Assembly: GCA_016776605.1 (NCBI GenBank)
Contig: JADHTB010000004.1
Coordinates: 186,001-250,000, forward strand
DNA: 64,000 nt
Origin: Alphaproteobacteria bacterium
GTDB taxonomy: Bacteria; Pseudomonadota; Alphaproteobacteria; GCA-2731375
Direction: 5' to 3'
The position numbers and the translations under genes were made by a program. Under the pieces are notes generated by a model that was not told the DNA's origin, did not search any database, and saw only the letters and a program-made list of their open reading frames with translations. Of this stretch, positions 44,822 through 53,607 are shown one piece after another (positions within the stretch are counted from its first letter, which is position 1; every line of letters starts with the position of its first letter).

Positions 44822-46279
44822 ATGAGCGGCGAAAACTTTACCAATACTGTCGGTAGCGAGCGGGGCACCGAGATTTTTGCTGGCGGGACGCGGGCGCCAC
44901 GGCGGCCACGCCCGGCCCTGACCATCAAGGAGGCGGCGCGCGAGACGCCGGTTTTCGCCGAGACCGATGTGCTGGTGGTGGGCGGCGGGCCATCGGGCAC
45001 CACGGCCGCCATCGCCGCCGGGCGCATGGGCGCCGATGTCATGCTGGTGGAGCGCTATAACCATCTGGGCGGCCTGTCTACCGGCGGCCTGGTGATCTGG
45101 ATCGACCGCATGTCCGATTGGAGCGGCCGCGAGGTGATCTCGGGCATCGCCCATGATTTCCTTGATCGCCTGCCAAAAGACGCGGTGCAGGGCCCACCAC
45201 GCAGCGATTGGGGCTCCACCGATGCCGCCACCGCGGCCTATTGGGGCCAGCGCACGGCCTCGTTTCACGGCATCACCACCTGGTCGCCGACCGTCGACCC
45301 GGAGGCGCTGAAGACGCTGTCCATGCAAATGACCATGGAGCAGAAGGTGCGCCTTACCTTCCACGCCTGGGCGGTCGAACCCATCGTCGAGGACGGCGCC
45401 ATGCGCGGCGCGATCTTTGAAAGCAAGGAGGGCCGCCGCGCCATCCTGGCCAAGACCGTGGTCGATACCACGGGGGACGCCGATCTGCTGGCCCGCGCCG
45501 GGCTGTCGAATGACACCGACAGCGACGAGACCGACATCCACAGCTGCATCAATACCGCCTTTATGATTGGCGGCGTCGACATGGAGCGCTGGCTGGCCTT
45601 CCGCTACGAAGACAAGGACGGCTTCAAGGACTACATGGATCAAGGCCGGGCGAAACTGAATTTCTTCGAAAAACCGTTCGTGTCCTGGCGCAACGATGTT
45701 GCTCTGTTCATGGGGCCGCGGCTGGCCGGTTACAGCGCCGTCGACGTGGAGGATTTGAGCGAGATCGAGGTCCGCTCGCGCCAGCTTACCGTCGGCCATG
45801 TGGAATTCTATCGCCGGCACGCACCCGGCTTCGAGAACGCCTTCCTGATGCTCGGCGCGCCACAGGTCGGGGTGCGCCACAGCCGCCGCCTGGTCGGCCT
45901 GAACAAGGTGACGCGGGCGCAGTGGGACGCGGGCACGGTATGGAATGACGAGATCGGCGTTTCAACATCGCTGTCGCCCAAGTTCCCGAATATCTCGGTG
46001 CCTTACGGCGCATTGGTGCCGGCGGGCATCGACGGCGTGCTGGGCGCGGGCCGGCACATTGCCTGTGACACCAATTCCCATTCGTTCCTGCGCGAAGTGC
46101 CGCAATGCTGGATGACCGGGCATGCCGCCGGCGTCGCGGCGGCCCTGACGGCGGGTTCGGGCGTCAAGCCGCGCGATCTGGATCCACGGCTGATCCAGCA
46201 GGAATTGCTGCGCCAAGGGGCCTATCTTTCACCCCGCACCGAGGCGGCGGCGGGATCGGGCAGCCGCGCGGCGGAATAG
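44822..46279 (+). CDS. FAD-dependent oxidoreductase
   Basis: 485-aa flavoprotein with a dinucleotide-binding motif DVLVVGGGPSGTTAAIAAGR about 48 residues in, then NHLGGLSTGGLVIW and, near the C-terminus, GVLGAGRHIACD. This pattern fits the FAD-dependent group related to fumarate-reductase-like flavoproteins (PF12831 type). The Arg/Pro-rich N-terminal 40 residues are not part of the fold. GGGAGAG precedes the ATG. Substrate unknown. Confidence 0.88.
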   Translation: MSGENFTNTVGSERGTEIFAGGTRAPRRPRPALTIKEAARETPVFAETDVLVVGGGPSGTTAAIAAGRMGADVMLVERYNHLGGLSTGGLVIWIDRMSDWSGREVISGIAHDFLDRLPKDAVQGPPRSDWGSTDAATAAYWGQRTASFHGITTWSPTVDPEALKTLSMQMTMEQKVRLTFHAWAVEPIVEDGAMRGAIFESKEGRRAILAKTVVDTTGDADLLARAGLSNDTDSDETDIHSCINTAFMIGGVDMERWLAFRYEDKDGFKDYMDQGRAKLNFFEKPFVSWRNDVALFMGPRLAGYSAVDVEDLSEIEVRSRQLTVGHVEFYRRHAPGFENAFLMLGAPQVGVRHSRRLVGLNKVTRAQWDAGTVWNDEIGVSTSLSPKFPNISVPYGALVPAGIDGVLGAGRHIACDTNSHSFLREVPQCWMTGHAAGVAAALTAGSGVKPRDLDPRLIQQELLRQGAYLSPRTEAAAGSGSRAAE

Positions 46280-46282
46280 CGC

Positions 46283-46348
46283 CAATTTAATAGGGGGACA
46301 CAATACTTATATCAAGGGATATAAGTATTGTGTCCCCCTATTAAATTG
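46283..46348. repeat. perfect 31-bp inverted repeat with 4-nt loop
   Basis: Left arm 46283-46313 and right arm 46318-46348 are exact reverse complements, loop AAGG. The arms contain GGGGGACACAATACTTAT and its complement. It begins 3 nt after the flavoprotein stop and ends 105 bp before acr3. It can act as a terminator-like hairpin; its form also recalls hairpins mobilised by REP-associated transposases, but no transposase gene is present. Confidence 0.92.
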
Positions 46349-46453
46349 CAGGTCCAAACCCAAATGCTGATCGAAAGATCCCGGCCGCTGGTCAGATGGT
46401 GCCAGCTGCATAAGAAACTGCCAATGACAGGGTGAAATACGAATGGGAAATCT

Positions 46454-47536
46454 ATGAATAACGAATTGGCTCAAGAAACCATTGCGACGCAGGGCGGCAT
46501 CGGTTTCTTCGAGAAATGGTTGTCGCTATGGGTCGCGCTGTGTATCGCAGCAGGGATCGCATTGGGCCGTACAATTCCAGATCAATTCCAATTCCTTGCC
46601 GGCCTTGAGTACGCATCGGTCAATCTGGTTGTCGCTGTTCTCATTTGGGGCATGGTTTTTCCGATGATGGTGAATGTCGATTTCGCCAGTCTGCGGCACA
46701 TCGGTGACCGCCCGAAGGGATTAGTCATTACCATCGTCGTCAACTGGCTGGTTAAACCCTTCACGATGGTGGTTCTGGGTATCTTGTTCTTCGAAATCAT
46801 CTTCGCCGACCTTATCGCGCCCGCAGATGCGCAGCAATATATTGCCGGCCTGATCCTACTTGGCGCAGCCCCCTGCACGGCGATGGTTTTTGTTTGGTCG
46901 CAACTCACGCGTGGCGATCCAACCTATACACTTGTTCAGGTCTCGCTGAATGACATCATTATGGTTTTCGCGTTCGCGCCCATTGTCGCCTTATTGCTCG
47001 GCGTGACGGACATTGTCATCCCTTGGCAAACACTACTTCTATCCGTCGGCCTTTATGTGGTTATTCCGCTCATAGCCGGAGCCGTTACGCGGCAGCAATT
47101 AATGCGCCACGCCCTACGCGGTGAAAGCGGTGACGCCGCGATAACGCGCTTCACGGGCAGGATTAAGCCACTTTCTGTATTTGCGCTCCTTGCCACGGTG
47201 GTCCTGTTGTTTGGTTTTCAAGGCCATGTGATCCTTGATCGTCCCGTGCTTATCGCATTGATTGCGGTACCGCTCCTGATCCAATCTTATGGAATATTTG
47301 CAGTCGCCTACGGCGCAGCCTATTTGTGGCGTGTGCCATTCAACGTGGCGGCGCCATGTGCCCTTATTGGAACATCGAACTTCTTTGAATTGGCCGTGGC
47401 CGTCGCAATTAGCCTGTTTGGCTTAAATTCAGGGGCCGCATTGACGACTGTTGTCGGGGTGCTTGTTGAAGTGCCGGTCATGCTATCGCTCGTCGCATTT
47501 GCAAATCGAACACGCAGTCTATTTCCGGCCAAATAA
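46454..47536 (+). CDS. acr3: ACR3-family arsenite efflux permease
   Basis: 360-aa, ten-helix inner-membrane exporter for arsenite. Family signatures: [30 protein letters not shown] with the conserved Cys near residue 138, and SLNDIIMVF, with [12 protein letters not shown] late. No arsR, arsC or arsM is adjacent, which is unusual. Codon use looks less GC-biased than in neighbouring genes, and a perfect palindrome lies immediately upstream, consistent with acquisition (inference). Confidence 0.92.
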   Translation: MNNELAQETIATQGGIGFFEKWLSLWVALCIAAGIALGRTIPDQFQFLAGLEYASVNLVVAVLIWGMVFPMMVNVDFASLRHIGDRPKGLVITIVVNWLVKPFTMVVLGILFFEIIFADLIAPADAQQYIAGLILLGAAPCTAMVFVWSQLTRGDPTYTLVQVSLNDIIMVFAFAPIVALLLGVTDIVIPWQTLLLSVGLYVVIPLIAGAVTRQQLMRHALRGESGDAAITRFTGRIKPLSVFALLATVVLLFGFQGHVILDRPVLIALIAVPLLIQSYGIFAVAYGAAYLWRVPFNVAAPCALIGTSNFFELAVAVAISLFGLNSGAALTTVVGVLVEVPVMLSLVAFANRTRSLFPAK

Positions 47537-47590
47537 GACGGGCGATGGCGTGAGCTGAGAGTGGCGCGCAGTGTTGCGACGCGCCCGGGG

Positions 47591-48739
47591 TCAGATTTCC
47601 GCCACGGCACCGTGGGGGGCGTTGAAATATTCGGCGGACTGCATTTCGATCAACCTTGATACGGTGCGCTGAAATTCAAAACCGCCGTCGCCGGCGGGGT
47701 AAATATCGGCCACGCCGGTTGCCGCGCTGGCCACCAGCTTCACCCCGTTGTCGTACAAAATATCGATTAAAATCACGAAACGGCGGGCCTCGTTGCGCCG
47801 TTCCGGGCCCAATTGGGGAATATCGGACAGTATGAGCGTGTGGAATTGTTCGGTCAGGGCCAGGTAATCATGGGCGCCAAGGGCCGTGTCGCACAGTTCG
47901 GCGAAGCTGAACCGGGCCACCCCCTTGGCCTGTTGCGGCACCACCAACAGGCGGCCCTTGATCTTGATTTCGCCCCGCTCGCCCATCCGCTGATCGGTCA
48001 GGTTTAGAAAGGCCGCGTCCAAGGCCGCCCCCGCCGCCTTGTTCAATGGGGTGTGATAGACCGGCACGCCCTGCATGCGCGCCAACCTGTGATCCAATGG
48101 CCCCTCCAAACACAGGACGTCCAGCCGTTGCTTCATGGTTTCGATGAAGGGCAGGAACAGCGGCCGGTTCAAGCCGTCCTTGTACAAATCATCCGGCGCC
48201 CGGTTGGAGGTGGCGATCACCACCACGCCCAATTCGAACAGATTGCCGAACAGACGGCCCAAAATCATGGCATCGGCGATATCGCGCACTTCGAATTCGT
48301 CAAAACACAGCAGCCAGGTGGCCTCGGCGATGTCGGCGGCAATGACCGGGATGGGATCATCGCCCCACCCCGCCTTGGCGCGTTCCTTGGCCGAGGTCTT
48401 GCGGAATTTATTGATGCGGCCGTGCACTTCGCCCATGAACGCGTGGAAATGCACCCGGCGTTTGCGTTCGATGGGCGCGCCGTCAAAAAACAAATCCATC
48501 AGCATGGATTTGCCCCGGCCCACCTCGCCATAGATGTACAGTCCCTCGGGCGCCGGCTCCTGGCGGGAGCGGCCAAACAGGAACTGCCGCCAGCCCTGGC
48601 CCTGGCTTGGGTCGTATTGCGCCAGACGGTGATGCAGCATCTGCAGCTTTTCCGCCGCCAATTCCTGGGCCGGATCCGCATTCAACGCACCCTGCCGACG
48701 CAGGTCGCGGTAGCGCTCCAGAGGTGAATTTTCGTCCAC
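47591..48739 (-). CDS. zapE: cell-division ATPase ZapE (AFG1-like)
   Basis: 382-aa P-loop ATPase. Walker A GEVGRGKS at 71-78, Walker B LLCFDEFEVRDIADA, sensor region VVVIATSNRAPDDLY, and the AFG1 family core between them. ZapE modulates the Z-ring in bacteria. It is convergent with acr3. A very short frame resembling the start of IlvD lies directly upstream. Confidence 0.93.
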   Translation of the reverse strand: MDENSPLERYRDLRRQGALNADPAQELAAEKLQMLHHRLAQYDPSQGQGWRQFLFGRSRQEPAPEGLYIYGEVGRGKSMLMDLFFDGAPIERKRRVHFHAFMGEVHGRINKFRKTSAKERAKAGWGDDPIPVIAADIAEATWLLCFDEFEVRDIADAMILGRLFGNLFELGVVVIATSNRAPDDLYKDGLNRPLFLPFIETMKQRLDVLCLEGPLDHRLARMQGVPVYHTPLNKAAGAALDAAFLNLTDQRMGERGEIKIKGRLLVVPQQAKGVARFSFAELCDTALGAHDYLALTEQFHTLILSDIPQLGPERRNEARRFVILIDILYDNGVKLVASAATGVADIYPAGDGGFEFQRTVSRLIEMQSAEYFNAPHGAVAEI

Positions 48740-48753
48740 GCCGCTCGCCAGAC

Positions 48754-48870
48754 TTATAATTGCCCGTGGACTGGGGCGATGCCATCATCCACCGCGATGC
48801 TGTTGAATGCCTTGGCATTCGCGGCGGCTTGTTTGCCCTGGGTGGTGTGCTGCGAACGGTACGCGGGCAT
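48754..48870 (-). pseudogene. 38-codon frame resembling the IlvD N-terminus (possible remnant)
   Basis: ATG at 48870 with AAGGA about 9 nt upstream. The first residues MPAYRSQHTTQGKQ recall the dihydroxy-acid dehydratase start (MPxYRS-x-TT-x-G), but similarity then fades and a stop follows after 38 residues. It may be a decayed remnant of ilvD, or a small unrelated protein in front of zapE (15 nt gap). Confidence 0.3.
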
Positions 48871-48969
48871 GGCGGAAGTTCCTTATGATGGGATTGCAAT
48901 GCAAGAATGCGGCGGAAACCTAGCAGTTTCCAGGCCACCTTAACAACATACTTGGCGCCTGACTGCAAC

Positions 48970-49027
48970 GGGATCGTTTGGGGATCGTTTGGGGATCGTT
49001 TGGGGATCGTTTAGGGGTCGTTTAGCG
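48970..49027. repeat. 11-bp direct repeats upstream of the ligase pair
   Basis: Five tandem units with an exact 11-bp period (GGATCGTTTGG type; the fifth has GTC for ATC), within the 386-bp gap between zapE and the first ligase. An 11-bp period places each unit on the same helix face, so a multimeric DNA-binding protein site is possible; slippage is the simpler explanation. Confidence 0.75.
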
Positions 49028-49125
49028 GGCGATCGCGGCGCGGGTCCGGGCGCGGGCAATTTGCCTTTGCGCCCGTGGGAGGCTATCAAAATGCAGATGC
49101 GAGTACTTAACGGGAGTGGTGTGCG

Positions 49126-50763
49126 ATGTCGGCTGACAGGGCGGTGACGGACAAATCCAACTGGGTGGTGGGCAAGGTTTTGGCCGATCAGGCCCGCACG
49201 CGCGGGGATATGCCCTTTGTCCAGTTCGAGGATGGCCCCATGCTCAGTTATGCCCAGGCCCACGCGCTGTCCAACCGGGTGGGCAACGGCTTTGCCGGAA
49301 TCGGTGTCGGCTTTGGCGACAATGTGGCGGTAATGTTGAACAACCGCCTGGAATATCTGTGGACCTGGTTTGGCCTCAGCCGCATCGGCGCCGTGCATGT
49401 GGGTATCAATACCGCGCTGAAGGGCAGCTTTCTGACCCATGTGCTGGGCAACACGCAATCGCGCATCGGCGTTTTCGAACCGGATTATCTGCCCTGGCTG
49501 GCGGATATTGAAGACGATGTGCCCCACATGCAGACCGTCTATGTACCCGGCGATGTTTACGACCCGGACAAGCTGCCCGCTTTCAAGCGGATCGAGGTGC
49601 GCAACTTTGATGAACTGATGGCCGGCGGGGCAGACGATATCGCGGTGGAGATCAGCTACCGCGACATTGGCATGATCATGTTCACTTCCGGCACCACGGG
49701 GCCGTCCAAGGGGGCGTTGATGCCGCACGGCCATTTGTACCTGTTCGGGCTGTGCATGAAAGAGCACATGGGCATGACGCCAACGGACATCTACTACATC
49801 CCCATGCCGCTGTTTCATGCCCAGGGCATTCTGATGCAGCTGTACGCCACCCTGATCACGGGGGGCAGCGCCGTCCTGGCGCGGCAGTTCCGCGCCACCA
49901 CCTGGATCGACGATATCCGCAAGCACAAAGCCACCCTGGCCAACCTGTTGGGGGTGATGACCGATTTCGTGCTGCGCCAGCCCGCCAAGGCAACGGATAC
50001 CGACAACAACCTGCGCATGGTCAGCGCCGTGCCGGTGACGGATGAAACCCTGGAAAACCTGCGCAGCCGCTTCGCCATCCCGAAATTCAACGAGATATTC
50101 GGCATGACCGAATGCAATCTGCCGGTCTGCCGTCCGGTCGATGCGCCGGACCAGGCGGGCTGTTCCGGCAAGGTCTGGGAGGAATATTTCCAGGTCATCA
50201 TCGCCGATCCGGAGACCGACGAGGAAGTGCCCTTGGGCGAGGTTGGCGAAATCCTGGTACGGCCCAAGGAACCCTATTGCTTCATGCAGGGTTACAACGG
50301 CATGCCCGAGCGGACAGTGGAGACCTGGCGCAATTTCTGGTTTCACACCGGGGATGCCGGGCGCATGGATGAGCGTGGCTTCGTCTGGTACATCGACCGG
50401 ATCAAGGACACCATTCGCCGCCGGGGCGAAAATATTTCATCCTTCGAGGTGGAGGCAGTGCTGCTGGAGCACCCCGCCGTCGCCGAGGTGGCCGCCGTGG
50501 CGGTCAAGGCGGAAGAAGGCGGCGAAGACGAAGTGCTGGTCTGCATCATCCTTGCGGATGGGGCGGAACAGCCCGTACCGGAAGATTTGCTGGATTTCTG
50601 CACGCCGCGCATGCCCTATTTCGCGGTACCCCGCTATATCGAATATGTCACCGAGATACCCACCACGCCAACGGCCAAAATTCAGAAAAACAAGCTGCGC
50701 GACAGGGGGTTGAGCGCCGCCGCCTGGGACCGGGAAGCGGCTGGCTATAAAGTGCGGCGCTAG
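49126..50763 (+). CDS. AMP-dependent acyl-CoA synthetase, CaiC-like
   Basis: 545-aa ANL-superfamily ligase. P-loop-like motif MFTSGTTGPSKGALMPH, aromatic-acid/acyl motif FGMTECNLP, hinge DRIKDTIRRRGENIS and C-terminal Lys in PTAKIQKNKLR. Similar in design to crotonobetaine/carnitine-CoA ligases. It adenylates a carboxylic acid and forms its CoA thioester. It is followed without gap by a second ANL ligase. Confidence 0.92.
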   Translation: MSADRAVTDKSNWVVGKVLADQARTRGDMPFVQFEDGPMLSYAQAHALSNRVGNGFAGIGVGFGDNVAVMLNNRLEYLWTWFGLSRIGAVHVGINTALKGSFLTHVLGNTQSRIGVFEPDYLPWLADIEDDVPHMQTVYVPGDVYDPDKLPAFKRIEVRNFDELMAGGADDIAVEISYRDIGMIMFTSGTTGPSKGALMPHGHLYLFGLCMKEHMGMTPTDIYYIPMPLFHAQGILMQLYATLITGGSAVLARQFRATTWIDDIRKHKATLANLLGVMTDFVLRQPAKATDTDNNLRMVSAVPVTDETLENLRSRFAIPKFNEIFGMTECNLPVCRPVDAPDQAGCSGKVWEEYFQVIIADPETDEEVPLGEVGEILVRPKEPYCFMQGYNGMPERTVETWRNFWFHTGDAGRMDERGFVWYIDRIKDTIRRRGENISSFEVEAVLLEHPAVAEVAAVAVKAEEGGEDEVLVCIILADGAEQPVPEDLLDFCTPRMPYFAVPRYIEYVTEIPTTPTAKIQKNKLRDRGLSAAAWDREAAGYKVRR

Positions 50764-52347
50764 GTGAGCATGCAAAAACCACAAGCCAGGACCGCCTCGG
50801 CCCTGCTGGACGAAATGGCGCGGCGGCAACCCGATTGGGAGGCCGTGGTCGATGGCCCGCGCCGGTGGAGCTATGCCCAGCTGGCCCGGGAATCGCAAAC
50901 CGTGGCCGGGGGACTATGGGCCCTGGGGGTGCGCCCCGGAGACCGGGTAGCGATCCTGATGGGTAACCGGGCGGAGTGGCTGTCCAGCTATTTCGCCATC
51001 CTGGGCCTGGGCGCCACGGCGGTAGCCCTGAACACCTGGCTGACCCCACCCGAACAGGCCTATCAGTTGAACCATGCGGAGGTCACCACGCTGATCCTGG
51101 CGGACCGGTTCCGCGAGCGTGACGTATTGGCGGAATTGGAGCAGATGCGGACGGCGGTCTCTGGTGGCCTGCCCAGCCTGACGCGTCTGATCGTGGTTGG
51201 GGATCAGGTGCCCGATGGGGCCACGGCGTTTGGCGATCTGGCCTGCCTGGGCGCAGCCGCGCCGGATAATATTTGGGGCGCCGCCAAACCAGACGACGTC
51301 GCCTGTATTCTCTATACCTCCGGCTCCACCGCCCGGCCCAAGGGTGTGCCCCTGCAACATTGGGGCCTGATCGACAATATGTGGGAGATTGGCGAGCGTA
51401 TGCACCTGGGCCCCGATGACAGGTTGTGGTTCGCCGTCTCGTTGTTCTGGTCCTTTGGCTGCGTCAACGCCCTGTTCGCGGTGCTGAGCCATGGCGGCAG
51501 ATTGGTCCTGCAACACCATTTCGATGCCGGCGAGGCCCTGCGCCTGATCGAGGCGGAACGCTGCACCGTCTTCTATGGCACCCCAAACATTGCCCTGGCG
51601 CTGGCCGAACATCCCGACCGGGCGCGCCATGATCTGTCCAGCCTGCGCACCGGTGCGGCCATCGGCACACCGGAGCAGATGCAGTTGATCGTCGATCTGG
51701 GGGTAAGGAATATCTGCAACGTCTATGGCCTGACGGAAGCCTATGGCAACTCGGCCGTCACCGATGCGTCCGCACCCCTGGCGCAACGCCTGATGGCCAG
51801 TGGCGAACCTTTGGCGGGCGTGGAATTGCAGATACTGGACCTGGAAACCGGACAGCCCCAGTCCCAGGGTCAGGTCGGCGAGATAGCCCTGCGCGGGCAT
51901 ATCATGCCGGGATATCTGAACGATCCGGACACCACGGCCGCCAGCATGACCGACGATGGTTTCCTGCTGACCGGCGATTTGGGCCTGTTGGACGGCAACG
52001 GCTGGGTACAGTTTCAAGGCCGGCGCAAGGAATTGATCAAAAGCGGCGGCATCAATATCGCACCGGCGGAGATCGAGGCGGTGCTGCGCACCCACGCCGC
52101 CATCGAATCCGTCTTCATCACCGGCCTGGCCGATGCCCGCCTGGATCAGGCCATCGGCGCCGTGGTGGTGTTGGAGGCGGGAGCATCGGTGTCCGAAGAT
52201 GCCTTGCGGCAGCATTGCCGGCACTCCCTGGCCGCCTACAAGGTGCCCCAGCACTTCGTCTTCGTGGCCGCCAAGGACCTGCCCGTAACCTCGACGGAAA
52301 AGCTGCAGCGCAACCGCCTGGCCGATTTGTTTCCGATCCGGCGTTAG
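50764..52347 (+). CDS. AMP-dependent acyl-CoA synthetase
   Basis: 527-aa ANL-superfamily ligase with YTSGSTARPKGVPLQH, NVYGLTEAYGN, hinge GRRKELIKSGGINI and a Lys in STEKLQRNRL. GTG at 50764 directly follows the TAG of the first ligase; an ATG two codons on is an alternative. The two ligases differ considerably in sequence, so they probably activate different acids of one pathway. Downstream is a fragment of the dispersed repeat. Confidence 0.92.
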   Translation: MSMQKPQARTASALLDEMARRQPDWEAVVDGPRRWSYAQLARESQTVAGGLWALGVRPGDRVAILMGNRAEWLSSYFAILGLGATAVALNTWLTPPEQAYQLNHAEVTTLILADRFRERDVLAELEQMRTAVSGGLPSLTRLIVVGDQVPDGATAFGDLACLGAAAPDNIWGAAKPDDVACILYTSGSTARPKGVPLQHWGLIDNMWEIGERMHLGPDDRLWFAVSLFWSFGCVNALFAVLSHGGRLVLQHHFDAGEALRLIEAERCTVFYGTPNIALALAEHPDRARHDLSSLRTGAAIGTPEQMQLIVDLGVRNICNVYGLTEAYGNSAVTDASAPLAQRLMASGEPLAGVELQILDLETGQPQSQGQVGEIALRGHIMPGYLNDPDTTAASMTDDGFLLTGDLGLLDGNGWVQFQGRRKELIKSGGINIAPAEIEAVLRTHAAIESVFITGLADARLDQAIGAVVVLEAGASVSEDALRQHCRHSLAAYKVPQHFVFVAAKDLPVTSTEKLQRNRLADLFPIRR

Positions 52348-52372
52348 CGCAACTCTCAATATTTAAGCGTCT

Positions 52373-52399
52373 GAGTGCATTTTCTTCGAATGCGCACTC
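52373..52399. repeat. 3'-terminal hairpin fragment (copy D) of the dispersed repeat
   Basis: GAGTGCATTTTC-TTC-GAATGCGCACTC is a nearly identical form of the terminal hairpin of copy C. It lies between the ligase stop and the convergent outer-membrane protein gene and could end transcription from both sides. Confidence 0.6.
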
Positions 52400-52461
52400 T
52401 TTGTGGCCCGGAGGCAAAACTTGAGGGCGCTTACGAGAAGCGAAAACCGCGGTACAATTGG

Positions 52462-53577
52462 TTAAAACAACGGCGTGTCGAAGCGAATGGGAATAGAGAA
52501 CGCCAGCGACATATCTTCGGCGTCGTCCGTCAGGCCAATTCCCAAAGAGGCGTTCAACAGGATGCCTGGCGCCAGCAAAGTGGAACTGCCGATGACAAAG
52601 CTGCCGACTGTCCGATCGCTGCCATTGATATCGCTTCCGAATAGCTCTGTTTCGCCCTGGTAGGCGCCGGAGAGGAAGAGGCGCAGGGACGACTCGGGGC
52701 TCAGCGCGATGGCGCCGCCGAGGTTCGTCGCGATGACCGGGCCCGACTTGATTTGATCGTTTTCGAAGCTGTGTTGGTAGGACAGACCGCCAATGAACAC
52801 CATTGGATCCTGTCTCTTAATCGCCGTCAATGACCCCTGTATTTCGTGAAAACCGCCACCCAAAGATACACCGTTGTCGCTGATTTTACCGGAAGCCGTA
52901 TTCCAGGTGATACGCCCGACAAGGTCGGGGCGCCGCAATCCCTCACGCAGCAGGGTTTTGGCAAATCCAACGCGCAAGTCCCCCAGGCCATAGCCTGAAC
53001 TGGTCGTTGAGGTGACCGGCGTAAATCCAACACTTGTCACGGTCTGGACCTCTGCCCGGCGGTAGGGCAAACCAATTTCCAGCTGTGAGTCCCAGGGCAA
53101 TCCCAAACGCAAGCCCAGATCAGCCGTGAAACGGTTGGCATTGCTTTCCGTCTCACCGGCCACAACGCTACTGCCCGACGTGACGAAACTTGATGTGGCA
53201 TCTTCCTGCCGGACAAAGGTGAAGCTGGGCTCCACTTCCAAAACACCCGAAGGCAGCAACAATGCACCCTCCCGCGACAGCGAGCGTTCAAGCGCCCGTT
53301 CGGCCATCCTCTCCGTGACGATCACCGTCCCGGGCGCCGGCGCGGCTTTGTTCACGGCAACCGCTTTGCCGTCATCGGCGGTATCCCTTGTGGCACGCGG
53401 CACACCGATTTGCTTTTCAAGCGTCTCGACACGCCGCAAAAGTTCGAGCATGACCTTGTCCCGTTCACGGAGCTGGCGCTGCAACACCTCGACGCGTGCA
53501 TCTTCCGCGCGGGCGGACGCCGCGAACAGCAGCAGCGCCAAACCAGCCAGCACAATTCGCAAACTATTCCGCCTCAC
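52462..53577 (-). CDS. outer-membrane beta-barrel protein with N-terminal coiled coil, FapF-like
   Basis: 371-aa exported protein of the MetA-pathway/transporter-like barrel family. Order: signal peptide ending AASARA, a heptad-rich helix (VEVLQRQLRERDKVMLELL, then VETLEKQI), a helical linker (RMAERALERSLSREG), then about 260 residues of alternating amphipathic strands ending in aromatic Phe (FDTPLF). FapF, the trimeric amyloid-export pore, has the same layout of coiled coil, helical plug and barrel. The gene follows a C39-type peptidase and a small secreted protein, as in fap operons, which supports the reading (inference). GTG 53577 gives a clean signal peptide; a TTG at 53601 is possible. 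Confidence 0.8.
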   Translation of the reverse strand: MRRNSLRIVLAGLALLLFAASARAEDARVEVLQRQLRERDKVMLELLRRVETLEKQIGVPRATRDTADDGKAVAVNKAAPAPGTVIVTERMAERALERSLSREGALLLPSGVLEVEPSFTFVRQEDATSSFVTSGSSVVAGETESNANRFTADLGLRLGLPWDSQLEIGLPYRRAEVQTVTSVGFTPVTSTTSSGYGLGDLRVGFAKTLLREGLRRPDLVGRITWNTASGKISDNGVSLGGGFHEIQGSLTAIKRQDPMVFIGGLSYQHSFENDQIKSGPVIATNLGGAIALSPESSLRLFLSGAYQGETELFGSDINGSDRTVGSFVIGSSTLLAPGILLNASLGIGLTDDAEDMSLAFSIPIRFDTPLF

Positions 53578-53607
53578 TATATTAAAGCCCCCAAAGCTCA
53601 ACCGTTG

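Noticed and set aside
44513..45880. A 455-codon open frame opposite the FAD-dependent oxidoreductase
   Set aside because: Antisense to a flavoprotein with a proper Rossmann motif; shadow of the GC-rich third position.
46283..46348. Palindrome considered as an insertion sequence
   Set aside because: No transposase gene and no second end within reach; only the hairpin itself is supported.
48970..49027. Short tandem repeats considered as a CRISPR array
   Set aside because: Period is 11 bp with no spacers and no cas genes nearby.
48940..52359. Two long minus-strand frames (468 and 481 codons) opposite the acyl-CoA ligases
   Set aside because: They mirror the ligase codon periodicity and contain no motifs, while the plus-strand ligases have all ANL signatures.
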